64,000 nt of DNA from JBCDHN01 sp964351855 (GTDB lineage: Bacteria; Verrucomicrobiota; Verrucomicrobiia; Verrucomicrobiales; DEV007), in contig CAYGQD010000003.1 in NCBI GenBank assembly GCA_964351855.1, positions 21,962-85,961 on the forward strand, written 5' to 3'. A program made the translations under genes and the position numbers. Of this stretch, positions 1-8,128 are shown piece by piece (position 1 is the first letter of the stretch; each line of letters starts with the position of its first letter). The notes beneath the pieces were generated by a model that saw nothing but the letters and a program-made list of their open reading frames with translations, searched no databases and had not been told where the DNA came from.

Positions 1-412
1 GGCGGATCGTGCCGCGCAGGGTGTAGCTGGTGTGCATGTAGTAGTTGCCCTGCTCATGCGCGCCCTGGGTTGAATACATCGAGTTGATCACCGCGAAGCG
101 ATCCATCAACTCCGAGGTGCGACGGAGTCCGCCCCCGACGTGGTAGTCGTCGACCTTGGTGGCAAGTGTCGTCGTGGAACCCATCACTTCACTTCCCGGC
201 TTGGGATCGAAGGTGTCGAGATGGCTCATCCCGCCCGACATGTAGAGGTAGATCACATTCTTCGCTTTCGCGTTCGGGTTACGGGCCTTGGAGGCACCTT
301 CGCCGGCGGCAAAAAGACGGTCGACGGGGAGGAGTCCCACCCCGAGAGCGGTGGAAGCGACCCGGGCGGCAAACTGGCGGCGGGAGAGATCGGAGAGTTG
401 ATTGGGATTCAT
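1..412 (-). CDS. DUF1501 family secreted protein, 5' part (cut by window edge)
   Basis: Read on the minus strand from the ATG at 412, the frame stays open to the window edge (137 codons), so only the N-terminus is present. It begins with a twin-arginine-like leader (SRRQF followed by a hydrophobic run) and then has KNVIYLYMSGGMSHLDTFDP, the typical opening of DUF1501 proteins. DUF1501 belongs to the alkaline-phosphatase/sulfatase-like superfamily; its biochemical role is not established. It lies 28 bp downstream of the DUF1549/DUF1553 gene on the same strand. These two families are habitually paired in Planctomycetota and Verrucomicrobiota, so co-transcription and joint export are likely. The family call is firm; the function is unknown. 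Confidence 0.88.
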   Translation of the reverse strand, partial: MNPNQLSDLSRRQFAARVASTALGVGLLPVDRLFAAGEGASKARNPNAKAKNVIYLYMSGGMSHLDTFDPKPGSEVMGSTTTLATKVDDYHVGGGLRRTSELMDRFAVINSMYSTQGAHEQGNYYMHTSYTLRGTIR

Positions 413-440
413 GATCGGGGATTCGGAAGGGTGAGCAAAC

Positions 441-2618
441 TTACTGAACGAAGAGGAACTGCTGGGTGTTGAGGATCGCGTAGACGAGATCTTTGTAGGC
501 TTCGCCGCCGAGTTCTTCGACGAAGGTGGCGACGTAGTCCCGCTCTTCCCGGGTCGGATAGCGGGAATAGAGACTGAGGTAAATGACGTCGAGGCGACCG
601 TCCGGGGTTTCTTCGGCCTTCACCTCGCGCCCGAGGACGCCATACTCGTTGGTGAGCGCTTCGGCATAGGGGCCATTGAGCAGTTGAAGGGCCTGGGGCA
701 ATGAGGCCTCGTCGTTCGCGTTTTCAATGACGTCACGATCGGACTGACCGAACTCGCGCAGGAAGTGTCCATTCGGGGCAGGAGAAGGAAGATTCGCGGC
801 CCGTTGGGCCTGGCTGACCATTTTTGCCATGAACTCGACGAAGCCACGCAATTCCGCACGATCCGTGATTCCGAGTTCCATTCCTTTTTGCATGAAGTCA
901 CGCATCTCTCCACGGCCCTTCGAGACTGAGTCACGCTTGCTCGACATGCCTGCCATCATGCGTCCAGCATCCTCTTCCGCGATGGGACCGGCGGCCACTT
1001 CCGCGCCGAAGATCTCGGCTGCCTCTCCGCTCGCGACGAGCTTCTCCCAGCCGGGTTCGTAAATATGTTCCCGAACCTGGCTGCGGACATCGTTGCGAAA
1101 ACGATTCGCCTCACGGGAGAGTTCCCGGACTGTCTCTTCATCCTTCGCTTTTCGGGCAGCGGCAATCTGTTCGGTCAGTTCCCGGTTGCGGGCCACGCCC
1201 TGCACGGAAGTTTCGGCGACGGCTTTCACTCCTTCCACCAACTCCTCGGGATTCAGGGCGTAGATCGAGTCGTGAATTTTATGAACCGTGAGAAGCTGAT
1301 TTTCCGCCGCCGCGACGGCCTTCTCGGGCCGCGCATCAGGCTCCGGATTGAGGAGGGTGACAAAGGAATCCCAGATCTGCTCGGCGCTCATGCGACGAAG
1401 GACCGGACCGGGGAAGTAGTAGGCTTCGCCCGGCTGGACTTCCTCTCGCGAGGCGGTGCGCTGGTAGGCTTGGGTATTGTAGAGAATTTCGAGAAAAGCC
1501 TTCAGATCGTAGTCGAGGCTTTTCATCTGTGACTCGAGGAAGGCCATCAGCTCAGGATTGGACGCGTTGGTCATTTCCGTGATTTCATCGACCGGCTCGA
1601 TCAGTCCGATTCCGAAAACCTGCTTCCAAAGACGGTTCGCGATCACGGTGGTGAAGCGCGGGTTTTCCTTCGAGGTCATCCAGGCCGCGTAGGAGTCGAG
1701 GTCCGGCGCTGCGTTAGCCCCGAACATGGTTTTCGGCTCCACTGCGTCGCCCGGCTTGGCATTGTCATACTGATAATCGTCGGGGAGTTTGAGCGTTTTG
1801 TCCTCACGCTGGATCGAAGTGTAGCGGAGGGGACGAACGACCTCCTGGAAAGCGTCCTTCATCGCCGTCATCTGCGCGCGGTCACCTTTTTCCATGGCGT
1901 TGAAACGCTGCTTCTTCTGAACGACTCCCTTAAGCTTTTCGCCGATGGGCGAGCGGTAATTCGACTGCATGTCGTAGCTGAACGCGGCCATGTGGTAGTA
2001 GTCCATCTGCGTCCAGGTATCGAAAGGGTGGTCGTGGCACTGGGCGCACTCAAGGCGGGTCCCGAGGAAAATCCGTACCGTGTTGGACATGTTGTCGAGC
2101 GGCATGCCCCGGTCGCGCAGGTAGTAACCGATCGCCCCCGAATCCCAGGCGGCTCCGTCGGTGGTGAGGAGTTCGCTAACGAACTCATCGTAGGGGCGGT
2201 TTTCGCGAAGCGCGGTCTTGATGAATTCCGCATAATGAGGCGCGACGAACTGGCTGTTGTTCGCGGTGCGGTTGAGTCGGAGGACGTCGGCCCAGTAGTT
2301 GAACCAGTGATTCACGTAGCCTTCACTGGCGAGGAGCTCGCTGATCAGGTTCTGCGACTTCGCCGGATCGGTCGAGGTGAGGTAGGCGGTGGTTTCCTCC
2401 TTCGTCGGAATCCGGCCGACGATCTCGAGGTAGAAGCGCCGCACCATGACCTCGTCGGAGGCGGGCTCGTTCGGTGTCACCTCGTGTTCGGAATAGCCTT
2501 TTCCGATGAGGGCATCAATTTTCTGAGACGGGATCGCGGCATCATCGAGTGACCCGGCAAACAGCGAAGACATTCCTGAAATCAGGACGGTAAAAAGAAA
2601 CGCGAGGGGCATTTTCAT
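441..2618 (-). CDS. DUF1549/DUF1553 domain secreted protein (PSD1 type)
   Basis: A 725-residue exported protein. I chose the ATG at 2618 because it starts a clear signal peptide (MKMPLAFLFTVLISG...); the upstream in-frame codons to 2753 do not look like one. After the leader comes the DUF1549 region with VMVRRFYLEIVGRIPT near residue 58 and the heme-binding-like CAQCHDHPFDTW at residues 191-202. The DUF1553 region follows, with ENPRFTTVIANRLWKQVFG and, near the C-terminus, LYSRYPTREER and AILNTQQFLFVQ. Such proteins are abundant in PVC bacteria and are thought to act in polysaccharide breakdown or extracytoplasmic redox, without direct proof. It is upstream of the DUF1501 gene and probably in its operon. 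Confidence 0.93.
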   Translation of the reverse strand: MKMPLAFLFTVLISGMSSLFAGSLDDAAIPSQKIDALIGKGYSEHEVTPNEPASDEVMVRRFYLEIVGRIPTKEETTAYLTSTDPAKSQNLISELLASEGYVNHWFNYWADVLRLNRTANNSQFVAPHYAEFIKTALRENRPYDEFVSELLTTDGAAWDSGAIGYYLRDRGMPLDNMSNTVRIFLGTRLECAQCHDHPFDTWTQMDYYHMAAFSYDMQSNYRSPIGEKLKGVVQKKQRFNAMEKGDRAQMTAMKDAFQEVVRPLRYTSIQREDKTLKLPDDYQYDNAKPGDAVEPKTMFGANAAPDLDSYAAWMTSKENPRFTTVIANRLWKQVFGIGLIEPVDEITEMTNASNPELMAFLESQMKSLDYDLKAFLEILYNTQAYQRTASREEVQPGEAYYFPGPVLRRMSAEQIWDSFVTLLNPEPDARPEKAVAAAENQLLTVHKIHDSIYALNPEELVEGVKAVAETSVQGVARNRELTEQIAAARKAKDEETVRELSREANRFRNDVRSQVREHIYEPGWEKLVASGEAAEIFGAEVAAGPIAEEDAGRMMAGMSSKRDSVSKGRGEMRDFMQKGMELGITDRAELRGFVEFMAKMVSQAQRAANLPSPAPNGHFLREFGQSDRDVIENANDEASLPQALQLLNGPYAEALTNEYGVLGREVKAEETPDGRLDVIYLSLYSRYPTREERDYVATFVEELGGEAYKDLVYAILNTQQFLFVQ

Positions 2619-2797
2619 AGGGATTGGAAAATCGAAGGTAAGCCCCGCTGAAAAAGGGAGCGAGAAGGGAAACCCCAATTCAGGAATGAAGTTTCGCTCC
2701 AAAGAAAATGTTTTTTCCGAGAAAACGCGGAGGCCCTGGCCCAACTTCTTCAATTACCTGCTCAGCCCTGATTTTGAAATCAAGTCGTCAGACCGAA

Positions 2798-3040
2798 TCA
2801 CTCAAGAAGGGGCTGTCGGAGGGGTGAACGAAGCGAGATCAGGCGAAACTGGGTTGGATCGAGTAAGCCCATAATCATCGCTGATTTCCATTTCTCCACT
2901 CCGAGCCAAGCGAAAATCGCTTCGCAATGTTTTTCCACGGTCCGAATGCTTCGCCCAAGGATACAGTCATCCTGTCGCTCGAAACCGAATTCGAGCGACA
3001 GGAATCGTCCTTTTTTTCTAGGTCCGGTCAGACCAAAGCG
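2798..3040 (-). pseudogene. Diverged LuxR-type HTH domain, probable gene remnant
   Basis: In the gap after the DUF58 gene, one minus-strand frame ending in TGA at 2798 encodes FGLTGPRKKGRF, then ILGRSIRTVEKHCEAIFAWL and GVEKWKSAMIM. This matches the C-terminal HTH of LuxR/NarL regulators (LT..E..VL...A.G....EIA..LG...RTVEKH...I..KLGV..R). The spacing from the LT to the RTVEKH motif is the canonical 29 residues, so no indel is needed. No ATG lies upstream in frame before the DUF58 gene, and the first helix is poorly conserved. A decayed regulator is therefore more likely than an active one, although a TTG/GTG start is possible. A perfect hairpin (2971-3002) lies inside the frame. Confidence 0.4.
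2971..3002. repeat. Perfect 13-bp hairpin near a T-run
   Basis: The arms CCTGTCGCTCGAA and TTCGAGCGACAGG are exact reverse complements around a 6-nt loop. Seven T residues follow at 3011-3017 on the plus strand, about 8 nt after the stem, so it could be a weak terminator for plus-strand transcription. It also lies inside the LuxR-like remnant on the minus strand. No second copy was noticed in the window. Confidence 0.5.
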
Positions 3041-3242
3041 CCTAACCTTTATCGCTCGCCCCGGGATTCGTTCTCTGTTTCGCCCTGCACCCGCCCGAAT
3101 CGAAAAAAACGAAATCGTCCCAACCGCGTAAAAAGCCAGCAATCGGACCGACGTCGGCGCCCCGCTTTCGAACAAGCCGACCTTCGATCTCTTCAACCGA
3201 ATGGCGTTCCTGCTGCCGCCTTCCTTCTCCCGGTCGAATGAA

Positions 3243-4172
3243 TCACCGGTTCCGCGCCCTCCGCGTGCGAGCCGCCATTGCCGCGCCTTGGCGTCGATTG
3301 ACAAACTGCCAGAGGCCGTGTTCGAGGTGCTCGCTGGTTTCCATGGGGACGAAGTCCATCCCGTAGCTGAGCGCGGTGGAGCGGACACCTTCTTGGTGGG
3401 CTTCAAATCGCTCGAGGTAGCTTTTTCGGGCGATGCCGGGATCGACGAAGAATTCCTGGCCGGTCTCCGCATCGCGAAAATGCTGCGCATCTTCGAAGGC
3501 GAACGACTTTTCGGCCGGGTCGAGGACTTGGAACAAGACGACGTCGTGTCCGCTGCCGTGGAGCTGACGCAGGCCGGATTGAATCGATTCCAAGGGGACG
3601 AGAAAATCTGAAATCACGACGATGAGTCCCCGCCGCCGAACCATGCGCGGGATCTCCTTTAACATGCCGACCAGATCGGTCGCCTTCCCCTGACAATCGT
3701 CTTCCAGCATAAGCATGAGCCGACGGAGGTGACCGGGGCGATTCCGCGGGGGAAGTTGCTCGGCCAGGTTTTCGTGAAAGGTGGTGAGTCCCACGGCGTC
3801 CCCCTGACCCATGAGGTAGTAGCCCAACGTCGCCGCCAGGGTGTTGGCGAAATCGACCTTGCCGAATTCTCCGGAGCTAAACTCCATCGAGCGACTTTGA
3901 TCGACGAAGAGGTGACAACGCAGATTGGTCTCGTCCTCGAATTTTTTGATGAAGTGGCGATCGCTCCGCGCGTAGACTTTCCAGTCGATATATCGCGGAT
4001 CATCGCCCCGCACATATTGGCGATATTCGCTGAACTCGACCGAAAACCCGTGATAGGGGCTGCGGTGAAGTCCTTTCCAGTAGCCTTCCACCACGACCCG
4101 GGCTCGCAGCTCCAGGGAGCGAATCCGCATGAGCGCGGCGGGATCGATGAAGCTGGGTTTCTTTTCAGGCAT
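3243..4172 (-). CDS. DUF58 domain protein (VWA-like)
   Basis: A 309-residue protein of the DUF58 family. The start at 4172 gives MPEKKPSFIDPAALMRIRSL, the usual DUF58 opening. The hallmark stretch EFSEYRQYVRGDDPRYIDWK is near residues 49-68, followed by the VWA-like MIDAS-type sequence CHLFVDQSRSMEFSS. No signal peptide or membrane span is seen, so it is a cytoplasmic form. DUF58 proteins usually accompany MoxR AAA ATPases and VWA proteins; no MoxR gene is visible here. It is on the same strand as the sulfotransferase gene, 53 bp upstream, and may be transcribed with it. Confidence 0.9.
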   Translation of the reverse strand: MPEKKPSFIDPAALMRIRSLELRARVVVEGYWKGLHRSPYHGFSVEFSEYRQYVRGDDPRYIDWKVYARSDRHFIKKFEDETNLRCHLFVDQSRSMEFSSGEFGKVDFANTLAATLGYYLMGQGDAVGLTTFHENLAEQLPPRNRPGHLRRLMLMLEDDCQGKATDLVGMLKEIPRMVRRRGLIVVISDFLVPLESIQSGLRQLHGSGHDVVLFQVLDPAEKSFAFEDAQHFRDAETGQEFFVDPGIARKSYLERFEAHQEGVRSTALSYGMDFVPMETSEHLEHGLWQFVNRRQGAAMAARTRRARNR

Positions 4173-4225
4173 GATGACTCTGACAGTTTGCGCGAAGGAT
4201 TCGGAAAATCCCAGCAAAAGAAGTT

Positions 4226-5038
4226 TCAGGCAGCGATAGAATCCAACATCGCGAACATGGTGTCACCACCAATGCGTTGCAAATTCGCCTTCAAATAAGC
4301 GATTTCCTCCTCCGTCACCTCGCTCAACGCCCGCTCCCGCGCCTTGCTGACATCGTAAGGCCGCTTGAAAAGCCAGACGAAACTGATGCCGAACATGTGG
4401 TGCTTACACCAGCGCCGCGAGGTGTATTTCTCGTCGAACTCGAGGCCGAGGTAGTCGCAAAGTTCTCGGAAAACCTGACTCGGTTCCTCGGAAAGACGCT
4501 CCTGGCTCACGCGAAGAATGGGAAACCGGGTTTCCGCTTCCTTCAACGAGGCTTGGCATCGGTTGAAATAGTCGGCGAACCGTTTCACCTGAAATCCGCG
4601 ACGCTTGTAGCTGTGAAACATGAGCAAGGCGTCTTTTTCGAGAACGAGACAAGGCGTGCCCGGCACCTTCTCCAGAAACTTCGGCAACTCCTGGAGATAA
4701 CGCGGCGACTTATCCACGATCCGATCTTCGCCTTTGAGAAACAGCGGGCAATGCTCGATGATTTTCGCATAGGCACCGTCCCAGTTTTCCGCCGCGGCGA
4801 CTTCCGCAAACTGCTCCGCCGTCAGTCCCCAATGGCCTTCGTCGATCGGCGTGGTGAACCAGTCACTCCAGGGAGCCAACTTCGGAATCTCCTCCGGTGA
4901 TTCGCCCAGAAGAATCCCGCATTCGAAGGCTGCGTTCACCGTCGGATGCGCGGTGATCAGCTTCGACAAAAACGTGGTCCCGGAATGCTCCATCCCGGTC
5001 ACCACACAGAGCAAGGGGCTTTCGCGGCGCTCGCTCAC
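4226..5038 (-). CDS. Sulfotransferase family protein
   Basis: A 270-residue P-loop sulfotransferase. The 5'-phosphosulfate-binding loop is VTGMEHSGTTFLSKLI at residues 13-28. The middle carries a 3'-phosphate-type region around LRVSQERLSEEPSQVFRELC, followed by YLGLEFDEKY, as in PAPS-dependent carbohydrate sulfotransferases. The predicted reaction is transfer of sulfate from PAPS to a sugar or other hydroxyl acceptor; the acceptor is unknown. Its ATG overlaps the stop of the upstream rfbB gene by 4 bp, indicating translational coupling. This suggests that it modifies a deoxysugar-containing surface polysaccharide. Confidence 0.85.
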   Translation of the reverse strand: MSERRESPLLCVVTGMEHSGTTFLSKLITAHPTVNAAFECGILLGESPEEIPKLAPWSDWFTTPIDEGHWGLTAEQFAEVAAAENWDGAYAKIIEHCPLFLKGEDRIVDKSPRYLQELPKFLEKVPGTPCLVLEKDALLMFHSYKRRGFQVKRFADYFNRCQASLKEAETRFPILRVSQERLSEEPSQVFRELCDYLGLEFDEKYTSRRWCKHHMFGISFVWLFKRPYDVSKARERALSEVTEEEIAYLKANLQRIGGDTMFAMLDSIAA

Positions 5039-6099
5039 GCCTTTTGCCCAAGCCGCTGACCGGAGTAGGTTCCGTCTTCGATCGCCTTAACCCAGGGCTG
5101 GTTGTCCAGATACCACTGGACCGTCTTCCGGATACCAGTTTCGAAGCTTTCCCGAGGGGCCCAGCCCAGTTCGTTCTCGATCTTTTCGCAGTTGATCGCA
5201 TAGCGCTTGTCGTGGCCGGGGCGATCCGTCACATAGGTGATCATGTCGTCGGGCGAATCCGTCTTCAATTCCGGTTTCAGCTCTTGGATGATCGAAATCA
5301 GGGCGCGAACGACTTCGATGTTTTTCATCTCATTCTTCCCGCCGATGTTGTAGGTCTCGCCCGCTTCGCCTTTAACGAGGGCCAGGGCCAAACCGCGCGC
5401 GTGGTCTTCCACATAAAGCCAGTCTCGGACGTTGGACCCGTCTCCATAAACCGGAAGCTTCTCGCCCTTGAGCAGCTTTCCGATCATCAGCGGAATCAGT
5501 TTTTCCGGGAACTGGAACGGCCCGTAGTTGTTCGAGCAATTTGTGGTCAACACGGGAAACTTGAAGGTGTGAAAGTAGGCCCGCGCCAAGTGATCGCTTC
5601 CCGCTTTCGAGGCGGAATAGGGGCTGTTCGGCTGGTAGGGCGTGGTTTCCTCAAACGCGGGATCGTCCGATTCCAGGGAACCGTAAACTTCGTCCGTGGA
5701 AACGTGGAGGAAGCGAAATCCTTCTTTCCCGGCGGCAAATTCCTTGGCGGCGTGGAGCAGCTGAAACGTCCCCACGAAGTTGGTCATGATGAATTCTTCC
5801 GGCGCGTCGATCGAACGATCAACATGGGATTCCGCCGCGAGGTGCATCACGTGATCGATGTCATGCTCCTGAAGCGCCCCGGCAAAGGAAGACCGGTCAC
5901 AAATGTCTCCCTGAACGAAGGCGTATCGCGGATCCGTATCGACTCCGACCAAGTTCTGCAGATTTCCCGCGTAAGTCAGCTTGTCGAAATTGACGACCTT
6001 TTCAATGGTGACGCCGAGTTCAGCCTCCGCTGATTTGAGAAGATAGTGGATCAGATTTGAGCCGATAAATCCGGCCCCGCCAGTTACAAGAATTCGCAT
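5035..6099 (-). CDS. rfbB: dTDP-glucose 4,6-dehydratase
   Basis: 354 residues from the ATG at 6099, where MRILVTGGAGFIGSNLIHYL gives the Rossmann NAD-binding motif GGAGFIG at the very N-terminus; the earlier in-frame Met codons add unrelated sequence. The SDR catalytic set is present: the Thr of STDEVYGS with the following acidic residues, and YSASKAGSDHL carrying the Tyr and Lys. NNYGPFQFPEKLIPLMI and YGDGSNVRDWLYVEDH are family signatures. It converts dTDP-glucose to dTDP-4-keto-6-deoxyglucose for rhamnose-type sugars. rfbA, C and D are not next to it. It is coupled to the sulfotransferase gene and divergent from hemC (155-bp intergenic). Confidence 0.97.
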   Translation of the reverse strand: MRILVTGGAGFIGSNLIHYLLKSAEAELGVTIEKVVNFDKLTYAGNLQNLVGVDTDPRYAFVQGDICDRSSFAGALQEHDIDHVMHLAAESHVDRSIDAPEEFIMTNFVGTFQLLHAAKEFAAGKEGFRFLHVSTDEVYGSLESDDPAFEETTPYQPNSPYSASKAGSDHLARAYFHTFKFPVLTTNCSNNYGPFQFPEKLIPLMIGKLLKGEKLPVYGDGSNVRDWLYVEDHARGLALALVKGEAGETYNIGGKNEMKNIEVVRALISIIQELKPELKTDSPDDMITYVTDRPGHDKRYAINCEKIENELGWAPRESFETGIRKTVQWYLDNQPWVKAIEDGTYSGQRLGQKA

Positions 6100-6254
6100 T
6101 GTACAGAATTTCCAGGTTGAATTGAGATTCGCGGCCAAGCTAGCAACCGGAATGCGCGGGGCAAGCTCGTTCTTTGAGGGATTCTGCCGTTGCGAGAACC
6201 CGAAGTGGCTGAGCACTTGCAACTTGGGCGTTGCCATCGAAAGATGCCGCTCTC

Positions 6255-7199
6255 ATGGCATCCCCACCCTTCATTCTCGGAACCCGCGGCAGCGATTTGG
6301 CCCTGGCTCAGGCCGACATGACGACTCGGGCCCTGGAGGCCGCTGGCCTGGAACGCGGCATTGAGCGGAAGATCATCGCGACGACCGGAGACAAGCGCCA
6401 AGACCTTAAGCTTTCCGCCCCCGATCTGGACAAGGCCGTTTTCACCAAGGAGCTGGAGGACGCGCTCGAAGCGGGAATCATCCATGCGGCGGTCCATAGT
6501 TTGAAGGATGTCCCCACGGTCTTGGAACCTCAGTTCGCCCTCGCCGCAGTCCTTCCCCGGGCCCCGATTGAAGACGTCTTGATCACGAAATCGACCGAAC
6601 ACGCTGGCAGCGGGCTCGATTCTCTGCCCGAAGGAGCCACCGTCGCCACCAGCAGCGTCCGCCGCCATCATCAACTTCAACATCGTCGCCCCGACCTGAA
6701 TCTGATCGAAATTCGCGGCAACGTCCCGACCCGCTTGCGCAAAGTCGCGACCCTTCCGGAAATGGACGCGACCATTCTCGCCCGAGCCGGACTGTTGCGC
6801 CTCGGGTTCGATCTATCCGGCTCCAGCCTCGCCTTTGAAACGCACGAGCTCGGTTTCGCCGTCCTGCCCCCCTCCACGATGATTCCGGCCTCCGGTCAAG
6901 GTGCCGTCGCCATCGAAATTCGGTCCGACGATACGGAAACACGCCACGTCCTCGAAGCCATCAATCACCAGCCCACCTGGCTGCGAATCCAGGTGGAACG
7001 CGCCTTCCTCCACGCCCTCGGAGCCGGCTGCCAAACCCCCGTCGGGATTCACACGGAGTTGTTGAAGGGCGGAGAACTTATGGCCAAAGCGATCGTCTTT
7101 CGAGATTCCAGCTCGCAACCACTCACCGCAGAGCTGACGGCCTCCGTGGACTCTCCAGAGAGCTTTGCGTCCAGCCTTATCGATCTTCTGAAAGGATAA
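6255..7199 (+). CDS. hemC: Hydroxymethylbilane synthase (porphobilinogen deaminase)
   Basis: 314 residues. The ATG at 6255 is preferred over an in-frame TTG at 6231 because the family opening PFILGTRGSDLALAQADM starts right after it. Conserved blocks include IHAAVHSLKDVPT, TSSVRRHHQLQHRRPDLN, IRGNVPTRLRKV and PASGQGAVAIE. The dipyrromethane-cofactor cysteine is C259 in LGAGCQTPVG. The enzyme polymerises four porphobilinogens to hydroxymethylbilane in heme and siroheme synthesis. The cobA-hemD fusion that would use its product lies 0.9 kb downstream on the same strand, separated by a palindrome and a GNAT gene on the other strand. Confidence 0.97.
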   Translation: MASPPFILGTRGSDLALAQADMTTRALEAAGLERGIERKIIATTGDKRQDLKLSAPDLDKAVFTKELEDALEAGIIHAAVHSLKDVPTVLEPQFALAAVLPRAPIEDVLITKSTEHAGSGLDSLPEGATVATSSVRRHHQLQHRRPDLNLIEIRGNVPTRLRKVATLPEMDATILARAGLLRLGFDLSGSSLAFETHELGFAVLPPSTMIPASGQGAVAIEIRSDDTETRHVLEAINHQPTWLRIQVERAFLHALGAGCQTPVGIHTELLKGGELMAKAIVFRDSSSQPLTAELTASVDSPESFASSLIDLLKG

Positions 7200-7206
7200 A
7201 GGACAG

Positions 7207-7350
7207 CGCTATAATTACTTCGGCAGTTTGCTTGTCTTTCCGGCCAGCGCCAGCGTTGGGATTCAGCTCATGTAGTTCGCTACACTCCGCTCAATCCAGT
7301 CTTGGCGCAGGTCGGAAATCCTGCGCAACTTTGCCGAAGTAATTATAGCG
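7207..7350. repeat. 144-bp palindromic intergenic element
   Basis: The outer arms (7207-7225 and 7332-7350, CGCTATAATTACTTCGGCA and its complement) pair perfectly over 19 bp. Pairing continues inward with interruptions: TTTCCGGCC against GGTCGGAAA, GCGCCA against TGGCGC, TGGGATT against AATCCA, and GTAG against CTAC near the centre. The whole element can fold into one long hairpin. It sits between the convergent hemC and GNAT genes, 7 bp after the hemC stop, so it may serve as a bidirectional terminator. Its terminal-repeat form also fits a small non-autonomous element. No ORF lies within it. Confidence 0.75.
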
Positions 7351-7365
7351 TTGCCCCTAAGCCTC

Positions 7366-7947
7366 CTAATCTCCCGCGCCCAAATACTCGAACGATGCGA
7401 CCAGATTCATGCCCATCAAGACATAGTCGTGGGAGCGGCCTTTCATGTCTTGGACGTAGTGTGGGAGCCGAAGGAGTTCCTGAAATCCCACCATCCCGAG
7501 CGACTCGATCGCGATCACGCGCTCGCCGTTCAGTTCGGATTCGAGCTTGGTGAGGCCGCAATGCTTGGCCAGCTCAATCACCTCCGCGAGCAACAAATCT
7601 ATCAAGCCGAGACCTCGGAAATCCGGATGCGTCAGAAACGTCACGCCGCCAACATGCCGCTTCCACCCTCCACGCGGCTGATGCAAATAGGCCATCGCTG
7701 TCAATTTCCCGTCAATGAAGGCGAGCAGTGGCAAATGTTCGCCACCTTCGGGATCGGACATCCACTCCTGAAATAAGGAGCCGTCTCGGATCTGGTTTCG
7801 GAGAAACAGCTGTTCCTGATCGGGAATGACGGTGTGAAAATCGCGGAACGCGCCTTCGTCTCCGGCTTCCATGGGCCGGATCGAGATCGGAGTTTCATCG
7901 CTGAGGGTTGTCCGAACGGGGAATTTTTCGAGAGCATCTTCTAACAT
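7366..7947 (-). CDS. GNAT family N-acetyltransferase
   Basis: A 193-residue protein with the Gcn5-related acetyltransferase pattern. ISIRPMEAGDEGAFRDF opens the fold, FIDGKLTAMAYLHQPRGG forms the central strands, and VGGVTFLTHPDFRGLGLIDL is motif A, including the acetyl-CoA pyrophosphate-binding segment (HPDFRGLGL, a Q/RxxGxG/A variant). The C-terminal GMVGFQELLRLPHYVQD resembles motif B. The substrate cannot be assigned. It is convergent with hemC and divergent from cobA-hemD. Confidence 0.82.
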   Translation of the reverse strand: MLEDALEKFPVRTTLSDETPISIRPMEAGDEGAFRDFHTVIPDQEQLFLRNQIRDGSLFQEWMSDPEGGEHLPLLAFIDGKLTAMAYLHQPRGGWKRHVGGVTFLTHPDFRGLGLIDLLLAEVIELAKHCGLTKLESELNGERVIAIESLGMVGFQELLRLPHYVQDMKGRSHDYVLMGMNLVASFEYLGAGD

Positions 7948-8128
7948 CCCACGGTTGGCAGCAGTTCACGTGCCAACCAGAGCGCGATGAGCGGGCGATG
8001 TCGTCCGATCAAACGCTTGTCAATTCGCCGCTCGTAGGTTCCATTCTCCCTCCCTCGAGCGCTTCGTCGACGGCGTCGAATCCCCCGTCCGCAACCTCGA
8101 GCGCCCTAGCAACGAATTACCCAATATC

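Noticed and set aside
2927..3241. Plus-strand 104-codon frame in the gap beside DUF58
   Set aside because: No family signature, no ribosome-binding site, and the opposite strand reads as an LuxR-like domain with correct spacing.
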